DNA of 16,727 nucleotides, taken from positions 1 to 16,727 of the forward strand of contig JAOZUV010000010.1 of the NCBI GenBank assembly GCA_029938505.1, read 5' to 3'. Position numbers and translations under genes: made by a program. The DNA comes from Bacteroidales bacterium. GTDB lineage: Bacteria; Bacteroidota; Bacteroidia; Bacteroidales; GCA-2711565. Shown piece after piece: positions 1 to 8,112 of this stretch. The first letter of the stretch is position 1. Every line of letters starts with the position of its first letter. Below the pieces are notes generated by a model. That model had not been told where the DNA came from. It ran no database searches and saw only the letters and a program-made list of their open reading frames with translations.

Positions 1-546
1 CGAAGTTGAAAAATCACCATCAAATATACCCTGGATGATAGTGGGCTCACCAGCTATTATGTAATTTGGTATTTTAAAATCAGACTTATCAATATCTGCT
101 AAAATTGAAATGCGGGATTCGGGATTGATAGGTATTTCAAAATCCTCTAGTACATTGCCTTTTATGTCTTTTAGTAGTAAACGTGAAATGCCATTACTAA
201 TATCTGGGAGTTCCCATTTTTCTTTTCTATTTTTTACAGGACTTTTTTTATCTTCTAACTCAATAATATAGCCATTTAGGATATTTTTATTTTTGTTAAC
301 TTGTTTTTTGTTTTTGCCTTTGGGCTCAGCAACAACAGTTCCTGATATAACATCGCCTGCATGAAGATTGGAGGGTAAATGAACTTTTATATCACCATTT
401 TTTGTTTTGAAGGTTGTTGTTCTCAATCCATCTTTCGTATCAGACGAAACAGTTGATTTTTTTTGTGCATTTACTAAACTTGTAAAAGAAAAGATCAGGA
501 ATATTAGTAGCACTTTCTTACTATTAATTTGATTTAGACTTTTCAT
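1..546 (-). CDS. Exported protein of unknown function (N-terminal part only)
   Basis: An open frame of 182 codons runs from ATG at 546 to the left edge of the window without a stop, so the C-terminus lies outside. The N-terminus is a clear signal peptide: a basic stretch (MKSLNQINSKK), a hydrophobic core (VLLIFLIFSFTSLV) and an AQ junction near residue 28. There is no lipobox cysteine, so export to the periplasm or cell surface is likelier than a lipoprotein. The mature part is hydrophilic and looks beta-rich, with segments such as GDIKVHLPSNLHAGDVISGT and ILNGYIIELEDKK. I do not recognise the family. A second in-frame ATG at 570 would add eight residues (MYHQNIKI) before the signal peptide; the start at 546 gives the more normal signal sequence. 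A good candidate promoter lies upstream at 677-707. Confidence 0.75.
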   Translation of the reverse strand, partial: MKSLNQINSKKVLLIFLIFSFTSLVNAQKKSTVSSDTKDGLRTTTFKTKNGDIKVHLPSNLHAGDVISGTVVAEPKGKNKKQVNKNKNILNGYIIELEDKKSPVKNRKEKWELPDISNGISRLLLKDIKGNVLEDFEIPINPESRISILADIDKSDFKIPNYIIAGEPTIIQGIFDGDFSTS

Positions 547-676
547 AATTTTAATATTTTGGTGATACATGGTGGGCTAAATTTATTTAGAAGAAAAATA
601 TATGATTTCAGATATCACAACTTATCATCCCTTTTAATTATTTTATGTAGGCTAGTGTTTGTGTAAATATATATTA

Positions 677-707
677 CAAATATATACATATGTTTTGTGT
701 TTGTCAA
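677..707 (-). promoter_or_regulatory. Candidate Bacteroidota-type promoter for the exported-protein gene
   Basis: On the minus strand a TTGAC (707-703) is followed after 18 bases by TATATTTG (684-677). This matches the Bacteroidota -7 consensus TAnnTTTG exactly and the -33 element partly. It points at the gene starting at 546 and implies an AT-rich leader of about 120 nt. The 547-772 gap holds nothing else I can support. Confidence 0.5.
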
Positions 708-772
708 TGCTTAAGTGACCTTTGGGATTTGTTTTATTTAGCTCAACGATCAGCTTAGTCTCTGGAGAAATA

Positions 773-3502
773 TTATTTAATTACGTAATTATATAAGCTG
801 GTTCCGCTACCTACGATTAAATTTAGTTTGCGGTTATTTTTTAGGCTCTTAATTACAAATGGAGTTTCGCCAATTAATCCTTTTGAAATAATCACTTTGC
901 CTGTTTTATCAAAAAGGAAGATCTCCTGACTTTCGTGAGATACGATACCCAATAAACTTTGGGTGTTTGAAATATTGTAGAATACAGGCTTTTGGTTAAT
1001 AGTGCTCTTAAATTCGTAGGTGAAAATGAGCTTTTTAAAACGATCATAAATGCGCAGTTTGTTGTTGTCAAGATAGATAAAATCTTTATGACCATTTTTG
1101 TTAAAATCTTCGTATAAAAAATAATGTTCTTCCGAAAAGTTACCAAATACAGTTTCTGCAATTGCTCCTGCGGATGAAATATAAGTGAGGGCTCCTTTGG
1201 TATTGGTGCAAATAAACGCGCCTTTATTATTGGTTTTATTGAGGTAAAATTTTGATTGAGCAGACTTTTTAAATTGTTTTTTTAGCGTTATACGATCTTT
1301 ACCTAATCGGTTTAAAACTTTTACAATCCCATCATTATCGCTTACTAAAATATGATCTCGATGATTACTTACTAAATGTTGTAATTCGGTATTGACGATG
1401 TTAAGGGTTTGTGCCTTATTCCATCCGCTAACCTCATTCCCTTTGATGTTATAATTGTATATTTTTTTCTCGGCACAAGCAATCAGCAAACGGTAATTCT
1501 TTTTGTTTTCGTAATCAAAAACACTGAGTCCGTTGGTTGCCGAACTATTTAGTTTCCGAGGATAACCCTCCACATTTCTGCCTAAAAGATCAATAATATG
1601 TAAATAATTTTTGGTGTTGAAAAGGTATTGGTATTTACCATTTTTATAGATATCAACCACATGAACCGAGCTTTGAATACTTTCTGAAATCTTCTTCTTC
1701 CACAATCTGTTTCCCTCAGTATCGAATAAATACATATTATTTTGCACATCAAAAACCACAATATTATAAGTGTTATTTCGATGGTTTTTTACTGTATAAG
1801 GTTGCCCTTTTATGTTATCGTCCAGATTTGCTTTCCAAATAGATCTATTTTCCTCCACAATTTCAGCATTGTATTTTAAATAAATACTGGTGAAAAGTTT
1901 TCCCTGAATATTCGAGATTTGAAGACCTGCTGCATGAAAGTTTGTGAAGTTTAGTTGGGGCGAATTTAGTTCATTAAAAAAGCTAGGCTTCAGATATTTT
2001 TGGAGTAAATTAAAACCATTCCGAATATTGCAATACATATAAAAATTTGATTCCTGATACACATTATCAATAAAGGATTTATAATTGTCGTTCAGGTCAA
2101 GGGTTTTTCCACTTTGATAGAGATCAATAAAGGATTCGAGCGATTGAGTGGAATTAGCGACGACCATAAATCCATTTAAGAATATATAATTAAATTTTTT
2201 GATTGGGCTAAAGGCTTCGCCAAGTAAAATTTCCAAAATCTCATCCTTATTAATTCTGAAAATATCGATTCCTTTATATTTTTTAGTTAAACCACTTCCA
2301 CTTACTCTATTGTGTATTTGTCCCCATCTGCGTTTGCTTTCTTGTAAGTCTTTTGTTTTAATAATGGCATAGCTTCTTGAGTAAAATTCGGAAGGCTTTG
2401 TGGCATACGAAATCAAAGCAATCTCACTCCCAATTTGCGGTATGAGTAATTGTTCGAGATTTGTTTTTAAAGAAATATTTAGATTATTGATTTTTTTTCG
2501 GAAGCTCTCGTACTCGGAATTTGTTTTTAAATGTTTTTTATACTCCTCAAAATAGTGTTGGTAATTCTCAAAACCATAATGCATCATGATGCTAGTATTG
2601 TAAGGTAGTATCCCCGTTAATGTGATGGCTTGAGGGAGTTGCTTTTGATAAAGTGCTAGCAGATGATTACTTGAGTCGGCAGCATTGGTATAACCATTTA
2701 ACAGCAATTCATCTTCTTTTATGATTAAATCTAAACCTGTCCAACTTGAGAAAGTATTAGTTTTTTGAGCAAAAGAAGTATATGTTTTTTCTGTGAGGCT
2801 ACTCAAAAATTTTGTGAAGTTTGAATGATTTATATAAATATTTGCATCTACATTTTTACCTGCACTTAAGTTTAAAGATTTGAAATCAGGATTATTGGTG
2901 ATGCTTTGATTATTTTGTAAATGATTGATGCATTCTTTAACTAAATTTTCATTAATACTACCCACAAATAAGTTCCCAATAAGCGTAAATGAAAAGGAAT
3001 TTTCAGAATTATTAAGTATAATTTTTTTGATATTCTTGCCTTGGAATCTGCTTTGTAAACGGGTAAAAGTGTTACCGTAAATCTTATCAAAAATACCGTC
3101 TATTGTGGCAAAATTTAATTGGTGGCCACATTCTAAAACAATTAAAATATGATTTTTATTCTCGATAGAATGTACAGATAATAAACCTTTTCCCTCTTCA
3201 ATAAAGTTTGAAAGCTGCGATTGTTGGGAGGCTACCGAATCAAAGATATCATATTGGGAAAGGATAAAATCTAAATCGTCCAGTTTTTGTAATTCACTCC
3301 ACATTTTATTAATTTTCAATTCTTGTCGAATGTTATCCAAGGAGTGAAAATCTATAAAAAAGGAAGAGGATGGAGGGATTGCATCAAAAGTGCTTAAATG
3401 CTGTTCTGTATATTTATCGTAAACAAAAAATGCTGCTACTAAAATTGCAATAAAAATAAATACAAATACCGTATTAGAAGCTAGTTTTTTGTTTCCTGAC
3501 AT
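773..3502 (-). CDS. Large membrane-anchored protein with C-terminal beta-propeller-like region
   Basis: A protein of 909 residues if translation starts at ATG 3502. The open frame reaches back to an ATG at 3562, but the start at 3502 (MSGNKKLASN) puts a single transmembrane segment at about residues 11-28, as expected for an N-terminal anchor. The bulk would then lie in the periplasm. Residues about 30-550 form a long alpha/beta region that I tentatively compare with DUF3352-type proteins. From about residue 556 to the end, short strand-rich repeats follow one another (NIVVFDVQNNMYLFDTEGN, YLHIIDLLGRNV, DGIVKVLNRLGK, EIFLFDKTGKVI). They resemble the blades of a PQQ/WD-like propeller. One segment, EDFNKNGHKDFIYLDNN, resembles the calcium-binding loop of FG-GAP/VCBS repeats. 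No catalytic motif is visible. It lies downstream of rnhB, with 168 bp between them that hold a perfect palindrome. The function is unknown; a scaffold or envelope-assembly role is only a guess. Confidence 0.75.
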   Translation of the reverse strand: MSGNKKLASNTVFVFIFIAILVAAFFVYDKYTEQHLSTFDAIPPSSSFFIDFHSLDNIRQELKINKMWSELQKLDDLDFILSQYDIFDSVASQQSQLSNFIEEGKGLLSVHSIENKNHILIVLECGHQLNFATIDGIFDKIYGNTFTRLQSRFQGKNIKKIILNNSENSFSFTLIGNLFVGSINENLVKECINHLQNNQSITNNPDFKSLNLSAGKNVDANIYINHSNFTKFLSSLTEKTYTSFAQKTNTFSSWTGLDLIIKEDELLLNGYTNAADSSNHLLALYQKQLPQAITLTGILPYNTSIMMHYGFENYQHYFEEYKKHLKTNSEYESFRKKINNLNISLKTNLEQLLIPQIGSEIALISYATKPSEFYSRSYAIIKTKDLQESKRRWGQIHNRVSGSGLTKKYKGIDIFRINKDEILEILLGEAFSPIKKFNYIFLNGFMVVANSTQSLESFIDLYQSGKTLDLNDNYKSFIDNVYQESNFYMYCNIRNGFNLLQKYLKPSFFNELNSPQLNFTNFHAAGLQISNIQGKLFTSIYLKYNAEIVEENRSIWKANLDDNIKGQPYTVKNHRNNTYNIVVFDVQNNMYLFDTEGNRLWKKKISESIQSSVHVVDIYKNGKYQYLFNTKNYLHIIDLLGRNVEGYPRKLNSSATNGLSVFDYENKKNYRLLIACAEKKIYNYNIKGNEVSGWNKAQTLNIVNTELQHLVSNHRDHILVSDNDGIVKVLNRLGKDRITLKKQFKKSAQSKFYLNKTNNKGAFICTNTKGALTYISSAGAIAETVFGNFSEEHYFLYEDFNKNGHKDFIYLDNNKLRIYDRFKKLIFTYEFKSTINQKPVFYNISNTQSLLGIVSHESQEIFLFDKTGKVIISKGLIGETPFVIKSLKNNRKLNLIVGSGTSLYNYVIK

Positions 3503-3602
3503 TGTTATGAGAGTTTTATCAAATTTAATACAAATAGCAGGGTTGATAAGAATAGCCTGCAATTATAATCAACAATGGGCTGTTAATTAAATTCCATCCT
3601 TT

Positions 3603-3630
3603 TTAACCCCAGACTTAAGTCTGGGATTAA
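3603..3630. repeat. Palindromic (REP-like) element between rnhB and the large membrane protein gene
   Basis: The core CCCAGACTTAAGTCTGGG (3608-3625) is a perfect 18-base palindrome. The arms extend on both sides through TTAA (3603-3606) and TTAA (3627-3630), with one C/A mismatch, so each arm is 14 bases. Neither strand has a T-run directly after the stem, so this is not a standard intrinsic terminator. A dispersed REP-type palindrome or an mRNA-end hairpin after rnhB are the likely readings. Confidence 0.6.
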
Positions 3631-3670
3631 GGGAATTATGATTAAACAATCTTGTAAATTCAGTTTTATA

Positions 3671-4249
3671 TTATTTTAACAGACGGAAACTTTTGCGGTG
3701 ATAATCGCAAATTCCGTGGGTTACAATTGCTGCCCGATGAGCTTTGGTAGGATAGCCCTTGTTTTTGTTCCATTGGTATTCAGGATGTTCATTAGCAATT
3801 TTTGTCATAAATTCATCTCTATGGGTTTTTGCGAGTATGGATGCTGCCGCAATCGATGCATATTTTCCATCGCCCTTAATGATGCACTCATGCTTAATGT
3901 TTTTATATACTTTAAAGCGATTTCCATCTACAAGGATTAGTTCCGCATTTACTTTTAATTGATCCAATGCACGGTGCATAGCCAAAAATGAAGCATTTAA
4001 AATATTGATCTCATCGATTTCTTTTTGATTAACTGTCCCAACTGCCCAAGCCAAGGCTTCGTTTTCAATAATTATTCTTAGCAAATCACGTTTCTTTTCA
4101 CTTAATTGCTTTGAATCATTTAATATTTCATTTTCAAATTCTTTGGGAAGAATTACTGCTGCTGCAAAAACGGGGCCTGCCAAACAGCCTCTTCCGGCTT
4201 CATCACAACCAGCTTCAATTTTGTCGGGTGTAAAACTTAGAGCAAGCAT
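3671..4249 (-). CDS. rnhB: Ribonuclease HII
   Basis: This cytoplasmic enzyme cuts the RNA strand of RNA-DNA hybrids, including single ribonucleotides left in DNA. At 192 residues it has normal family length. The N-terminal motif [13 protein letters not shown] carries acidic residues D16 and E17. LVDGN supplies D108, and [17 protein letters not shown] supplies D127, completing the expected metal-binding set. The later family blocks NKGYPTKAH and HRKSF are also present. The ATG directly abuts the TAG stop of the upstream membrane-protein gene (TAGATG), so the two are probably translationally coupled in one operon. There is nothing abnormal in the sequence. Confidence 0.97.
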   Translation of the reverse strand: MLALSFTPDKIEAGCDEAGRGCLAGPVFAAAVILPKEFENEILNDSKQLSEKKRDLLRIIIENEALAWAVGTVNQKEIDEINILNASFLAMHRALDQLKVNAELILVDGNRFKVYKNIKHECIIKGDGKYASIAAASILAKTHRDEFMTKIANEHPEYQWNKNKGYPTKAHRAAIVTHGICDYHRKSFRLLK

Positions 4250-5218
4250 CTAATAAATATTGATAAATATTAGTATTAGTATAATGGTAAAGAAAATATC
4301 TACCCACAAAGTTTTTCGTAAGTCGTTAAAATATACGGCAACAACTAGAGCGATTGGAATAATAAATGTTGAGAAGGATGTCATTGATTCAGTAGATATC
4401 AATAAACTAATAATTGAGATTAATAAGAAGTTTATGAAAATCGCTGCTTTTTTTCGAACGTGAACACTTTTCTCATTTTTTCGTCTAAGAAAACTTAAAA
4501 ATGAGATCAAAATAATGAGACCAATCGAAATTGAAATAACGATAGAAAGAATATCGGTATAAGGCCAGTTAAGATTAATCTTCTGAAAAAAATGTTGAAA
4601 ATATGATTCGAATAAATAAAGTTTATTGCTTACAAAATAATACGTAAAAAGGAATAAATAGGGCGTGAAAAAGCTAAAAATGGGGATAATCCACTCTCTC
4701 CAGTACGAAACCCTGAAAATAAGTAATGTTGTAAAAATTAATGATAGAAAGAAAATTGAGGGTAGAAAGAATAATGTGGCTAAACCAATATAAAAACCTA
4801 GGCGGAAACTATCTCTCAAAACACCTTCTTTCCCATACATATTTAGCAAAAAGTAAACACACAATAGTATGAAGAAATGACTCAATAGTGCTGGGTTGAA
4901 ATATTGAAAACTAGAGTGATGACTCATTAAGGTGAAAAAGATAAAACTTCCTATTAAGGATGTTTTACTGATAAATTCGTTTTTGGTCAGAATTATATTA
5001 AAGAAAATAGATTGTATGAGTAATACTCCAAAAGTAGCAAAAGCCCATATAAGCTTGCTGTTTGTTAATTGGATTAATAAATTATAAAGCGGACTACTTG
5101 GGCTTTGTGCTGCAATATATGGTGGATTGAGGAATGTTGGAATCCATAGCGCAAGTGCAAATACGAAAAACAGTAAGTATTGTTGGAGGTAGCTATGTCG
5201 AAAAAATTTGATGAACAT
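4250..5218 (-). CDS. Multi-pass inner-membrane protein, DUF6427-like
   Basis: A very hydrophobic protein of 322 residues with roughly eight to ten membrane-spanning stretches, for example around residues 14-30, 57-76, 85-98, 110-127, 140-168, 180-195, 222-245, 262-277, 284-296 and 305-320. The N-terminus (MFIKFFRHSYLQQYLLFF, then WIPTFLNPP) resembles the Bacteroidota family DUF6427; this assignment is from memory. It has no enzyme motif that I recognise. The frame ends in TAG immediately before the rnhB ATG with no intergenic base. Upstream, 25 bp that include half of the heptamer array separate it from the S23-family gene, so the array lies in its translation-initiation region. Confidence 0.7.
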   Translation of the reverse strand: MFIKFFRHSYLQQYLLFFVFALALWIPTFLNPPYIAAQSPSSPLYNLLIQLTNSKLIWAFATFGVLLIQSIFFNIILTKNEFISKTSLIGSFIFFTLMSHHSSFQYFNPALLSHFFILLCVYFLLNMYGKEGVLRDSFRLGFYIGLATLFFLPSIFFLSLIFTTLLIFRVSYWREWIIPIFSFFTPYLFLFTYYFVSNKLYLFESYFQHFFQKINLNWPYTDILSIVISISIGLIILISFLSFLRRKNEKSVHVRKKAAIFINFLLISIISLLISTESMTSFSTFIIPIALVVAVYFNDLRKTLWVDIFFTIILILIFINIY

Positions 5219-5225
5219 GTTTATT

Positions 5226-5258
5226 TAAGTTATGAATTATGAGTTATGGGTTATGAGT
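5226..5258. repeat. Heptamer array, left arm of the S23-gene cassette
   Basis: On the plus strand the heptamer TATGAGT and variants run head to tail: TATGAAT (5231-5237), TATGAGT (5238-5244), TATGGGT (5245-5251) and TATGAGT (5252-5258), preceded by a partial TAAGT (5226-5230). The right arm at 5604-5638 carries the same unit in inverted orientation. The last codons and stop of the S23-family gene (THNP and TAA, ending at 5244) lie inside this array. Confidence 0.85.
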
Positions 5259-5609
5259 TGATTTCGTTGTTATAATAGCACTTCTTATCATTTTTAGAAG
5301 CGAATTAGCATCATCTGATATTTCAGTAAACTCTTTTTTATTTAGAAATGTTGTTTCCAATAATAATTCTAACCAATAAATGGACTCGTTACACTCCTTT
5401 TGAGCGATTCCCAATTTATGAATAAAATCGGCTTTACTTTCCGCATTCTGAGCTTCCCTAACCAAAGCCCCCACAGCAGTTCCACTTCTAAGCAATTGCT
5501 TGCTCATAATATATTCTCTTTTTTCTTTAGTCAAATATTTATATAAGCTGACTGTTCTGACTGCAAAAGCAAAACTCTTCTTTACTATTGCTCCTTTTTT
5601 TTCACTCAT
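5244..5609 (-). CDS. S23 / four-helix-bundle family protein
   Basis: A 121-residue protein that matches the family called 23S rRNA-intervening sequence protein or four helix bundle protein (TIGR02436). The recognisable core is RSGTAVGALVREAQ (residues 41-54) followed by KADFIHKLGIAQKECNESIY (59-78) and WLELL (79-83). It is all-helical, without signal peptide or membrane segment. The biochemical role of the family is not established. It lies 13 bp after purD and 25 bp before the membrane-protein gene, in the same direction, so it is probably co-transcribed with them. Its ATG (5609-5607) lies within the first heptamer of the right-hand array, and its last residues THNP and TAA stop are encoded by the left-hand array. 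Gene and repeats therefore appear to have arrived together. Confidence 0.88.
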   Translation of the reverse strand: MSEKKGAIVKKSFAFAVRTVSLYKYLTKEKREYIMSKQLLRSGTAVGALVREAQNAESKADFIHKLGIAQKECNESIYWLELLLETTFLNKKEFTEISDDANSLLKMIRSAIITTKSTHNP

Positions 5610-5638
5610 AACTTATAATCCATCACTTATAACTCATT
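5604..5638. repeat. Heptamer array, right arm of the S23-gene cassette
   Basis: Five head-to-tail units on the plus strand: ACTCATA (5604-5610), ACTTATA (5611-5617), ATCCATC (5618-5624, the most diverged), ACTTATA (5625-5631) and ACTCATT (5632-5638). They are the inverse of the units at 5231-5258. The array contains the S23 start codon, the purD TGA stop (5625-5623) and the codons for the last residues of PurD (MSYK). Confidence 0.85.
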
Positions 5639-6912
5639 AAATCTTTCCCTAAATCTTTACGATAGTTTTTCCCTTCGAAATTTATTTTTTCAGCAATTTG
5701 ATAAGATTTATCTAATGCTTCTTGCATACTTTCTCCGTAGGAAGTTATTGCTAAAACTCGTCCTCCATTTGTTAAAATTTCTCCTGTTTCAGGATTGGTT
5801 TTTGTACCTGCGTGAAAGATAATGCTGTCTTGATTATTTTCAAGTCCGCCGATGACTTTCCCTTTTTCGTAACTACCGGGATAACCACCAGCCACCAACA
5901 TGATTGCTGCAGTTTGACGATCATCAATTTCTATTGTGCACTCATCCAAGCGATTTTCGGCCGTTGCTATTAGTACTTCTAAGAAATCATTTTTTATGCG
6001 TGGAATCACAGATTCCGTTTCAGGATCGCCCATGCGGGCATTGTATTCAATCACGAAAGGATTATTATTAACATTGATTAAGCCAAAAAAGATAAAGCCT
6101 TTATAATCTATCTTCTCAGAAATTAGTCCATCGATGGTTGGCCTTATAACTTGATCTTCTATTTTTTGCATGAGTTCATCATCCGCAAAAGGAACATGAG
6201 ATATAGAGCCCATTCCACCAGTATTTAAACCTGTATCTCCTTCGCCAATTCGTTTATAATCTTTGGCTACAGGAAGAGTCTTATACGATTTTCCATCTGT
6301 AATTACGAAGACAGATAATTCAATGCCATCCAAAAATTCTTCGATCACCACTTTTGCTGAAGCATCTCCAAATTTTTGATCGCTCAACATTTCCCTTAAT
6401 TCATTTTTTGCTTCGTCTAGTGAATTAGAAATAATAACCCCTTTTCCGGCAGCCAATCCATCCGCTTTTAAAACGTAGGGTGGTTTCAAAGTTTTTAAAA
6501 AGTCTATACCTTGACTTAAGGTATCTGGTGTAAATGTTTGGTAAGCTGCTGTTGGAATATTGTATTTAGCCATAAACTCTTTGGCGAAATCTTTACTGCC
6601 TTCGAGCATTGCTGCTTGTTTCACAGGACCAATTATACCCACTTTTTTCAATGCAGCATCTTCAAGAAAAAAATCGTGAATGCCTTCTACTAAAGGAACT
6701 TCAGGGCCTATTAAAACGAGTTCAATGTTTTCCTCTATAACTAATGTTTTAATTTTCTGAAAATCAGAAACTCCAATATTTACATTGGTTCCTAAGGACT
6801 CGGTACCCGCATTTCCTGGAGCAATAAACAATTTTGAGAGTTTCGGGCTTTGATTAATTTTCCATGCCAATGCATGTTCGCGGCCACCTGATCCAATAAT
6901 TAAAACATTCAT
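5623..6912 (-). CDS. purD: Phosphoribosylamine--glycine ligase
   Basis: This ATP-grasp enzyme joins phosphoribosylamine and glycine to give GAR, the second step of purine synthesis, in the cytoplasm. With the start at 6912 it has 429 residues, the usual length. GSGGREHALAW is at residues 7-17, the ATP-binding KADGLAAGKGV at 149-159, the loop GLNTGGMGS at 228-236, and the metal-binding YNARMGDPETE at 290-300. The frame is open back to an ATG at 6948, but that would add twelve residues (MKKRLINSKYKN) before the conserved MNVLIIGSGG and overlap the preceding glycosyltransferase gene. The ATG at 6912 leaves a 10-bp gap instead. The C-terminus YRKDLGKDL is followed by MSYK and TGA, which lie in the heptamer array, so the repeat seems to have supplied a new tail and stop. 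Confidence 0.97.
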   Translation of the reverse strand: MNVLIIGSGGREHALAWKINQSPKLSKLFIAPGNAGTESLGTNVNIGVSDFQKIKTLVIEENIELVLIGPEVPLVEGIHDFFLEDAALKKVGIIGPVKQAAMLEGSKDFAKEFMAKYNIPTAAYQTFTPDTLSQGIDFLKTLKPPYVLKADGLAAGKGVIISNSLDEAKNELREMLSDQKFGDASAKVVIEEFLDGIELSVFVITDGKSYKTLPVAKDYKRIGEGDTGLNTGGMGSISHVPFADDELMQKIEDQVIRPTIDGLISEKIDYKGFIFFGLINVNNNPFVIEYNARMGDPETESVIPRIKNDFLEVLIATAENRLDECTIEIDDRQTAAIMLVAGGYPGSYEKGKVIGGLENNQDSIIFHAGTKTNPETGEILTNGGRVLAITSYGESMQEALDKSYQIAEKINFEGKNYRKDLGKDLMSYK

Positions 6913-6922
6913 ATTTTTATAT

Positions 6923-8053
6923 TTAGAGTTGATTAATCGTTTTTTCAATGCTACTCCATAGTTTATCGGCCGTTTGTTGCCATGAATAAACCAATTTTCT
7001 TTTGTTTCCTTTTTGTATTAAATTCTTTCGCAAAATTGGGTCTTTTTCTATATTATTCAAAGCATTGGCTATAGAAATAACAGAAAAAGGATCAATCAAT
7101 AAAGCAGCATCTCCAGCTACTTCTGGCATTGAACTGCAATTAGATGTAATTACAGGAACTCCAGATGAAAACCCTTCTAGTATTGGGACGCCAAAACCTT
7201 CAAATAGTGAAGTATAGCTTAATGCAAGGGCTGATGGAATTAATTTATACAATTCTTCTTGAGAAACACGTCCTGTAAAAATCACATCACTTTTAAATTG
7301 CATATTTTTAAAAATGGTTTTGAGATCATTGCTCCACCATTTTTTTTCTCCTACAATCATGAGTTTGCTCTCTGATTTATTTTCTTGTTTTAAAAAATCA
7401 AAGGCCAAAAATAAATTTTTTAAATTTTTTCGATCTTGAAGTGAACCCACAAAAATGAAATAAGGTTTGCCATTGGTATAGCTATTTCGAACAGCTTTTA
7501 TTTCTTCCTCCTTTATCGGGTCGAAGCCATCTTTTGCAGCATTATAAACAACATCAATTTTATTCTCCTCAATACTGTAAGTTTCAATGATGTCTTTTTT
7601 TGAAAAGGCTGAAACAGTGGCAATCCGATCGGCTTTTTTGGCAAAGCGAGGAAAAAAATATTGATAATATTTTTGCACTAAGTAGGGCATCATTATTGAA
7701 AAATGTTCAAAATTTAAATCATGTATAATGCATAATTGTTTGCAATTGCTTTTGAGTGATAAATAGCCATCTGGCGACACAAAAATATCAGGATTTATCT
7801 TTTTTAAAATTTTAGGAATGGAGTATTCAAACCATATATATTGTAAAATAGGATGACGGGTTTGGGGGTGAATAATTATTGGAGTGACATTTTTAGCGAA
7901 AATAAAATCGGTGTCAAAATCCCGATCAAAAAGAAAATAAAAATGATGTTCAGGATGATCGATCACTATTCTCCGAAAACACTCGTGTATGAACCAACCA
8001 ATTCCTTCCAATCGGTTTTTTAGCAGTAAACGAGTATTAACAACAATCTTCAT
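6923..8053 (-). CDS. GT4-family glycosyltransferase
   Basis: A 376-residue glycosyltransferase of the GT-B fold, family GT4, likely acting at the cytoplasmic face of the inner membrane in polysaccharide assembly. The donor-binding half shows FVGSLQDRKNL (201-211), FTGRVSQEEL (259-268) and the retaining-enzyme signature EGFGVPILE with E285 and E293, then SSGVPVITSNCSSMPEVAGDAALLIDP. The acceptor half contains HDLNFEHF (111-118). No membrane segment or signal peptide is apparent. The sugar transferred cannot be told from the sequence. It is divergent from the flippase operon, with 135 bp between them, and its 3' end is 10 bp before purD. Thus a polysaccharide gene appears to lead a transcript that also contains housekeeping genes. 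Confidence 0.92.
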   Translation of the reverse strand: MKIVVNTRLLLKNRLEGIGWFIHECFRRIVIDHPEHHFYFLFDRDFDTDFIFAKNVTPIIIHPQTRHPILQYIWFEYSIPKILKKINPDIFVSPDGYLSLKSNCKQLCIIHDLNFEHFSIMMPYLVQKYYQYFFPRFAKKADRIATVSAFSKKDIIETYSIEENKIDVVYNAAKDGFDPIKEEEIKAVRNSYTNGKPYFIFVGSLQDRKNLKNLFLAFDFLKQENKSESKLMIVGEKKWWSNDLKTIFKNMQFKSDVIFTGRVSQEELYKLIPSALALSYTSLFEGFGVPILEGFSSGVPVITSNCSSMPEVAGDAALLIDPFSVISIANALNNIEKDPILRKNLIQKGNKRKLVYSWQQTADKLWSSIEKTINQL

Positions 8054-8112
8054 CCTTTTGCTTAGTTTTTAATACTATAAATTTGAAATTTAATTCAAAT
8101 ATCCGAATTTTA

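Larger units (their letters stand above)
5226..5638. other. Putative S23/IVS-like cassette bounded by inverted heptamer arrays
   Basis: A unit of about 413 bp consists of the S23-family gene flanked by two short tandem arrays of one heptamer (ACTCATA or its complement TATGAGT) in inverted orientation. Proteins of this family are known from intervening sequences in bacterial 23S rRNA genes, where inverted ends form a stem and the gene lies in the loop. Here the unit sits between purD and a membrane-protein gene. No transposase is present. That the unit moves as a cassette is an inference from its layout and from the repeat-encoded tails of purD and of the S23 protein. Confidence 0.5.

Noticed and set aside
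3608..3625. Palindrome as a rho-independent terminator of rnhB
   Set aside because: No T-run follows the stem on either strand.
5226..5638. Heptamer arrays as a CRISPR or classical insertion sequence
   Set aside because: The units are 7 bp with no spacers, and the enclosed gene is an S23-family protein, not a nuclease or transposase.
6913..6948. Upstream ATG for purD
   Set aside because: It would add twelve basic residues before the conserved MNVLIIGSGG and overlap the glycosyltransferase gene; the ATG at 6912 fits the family.
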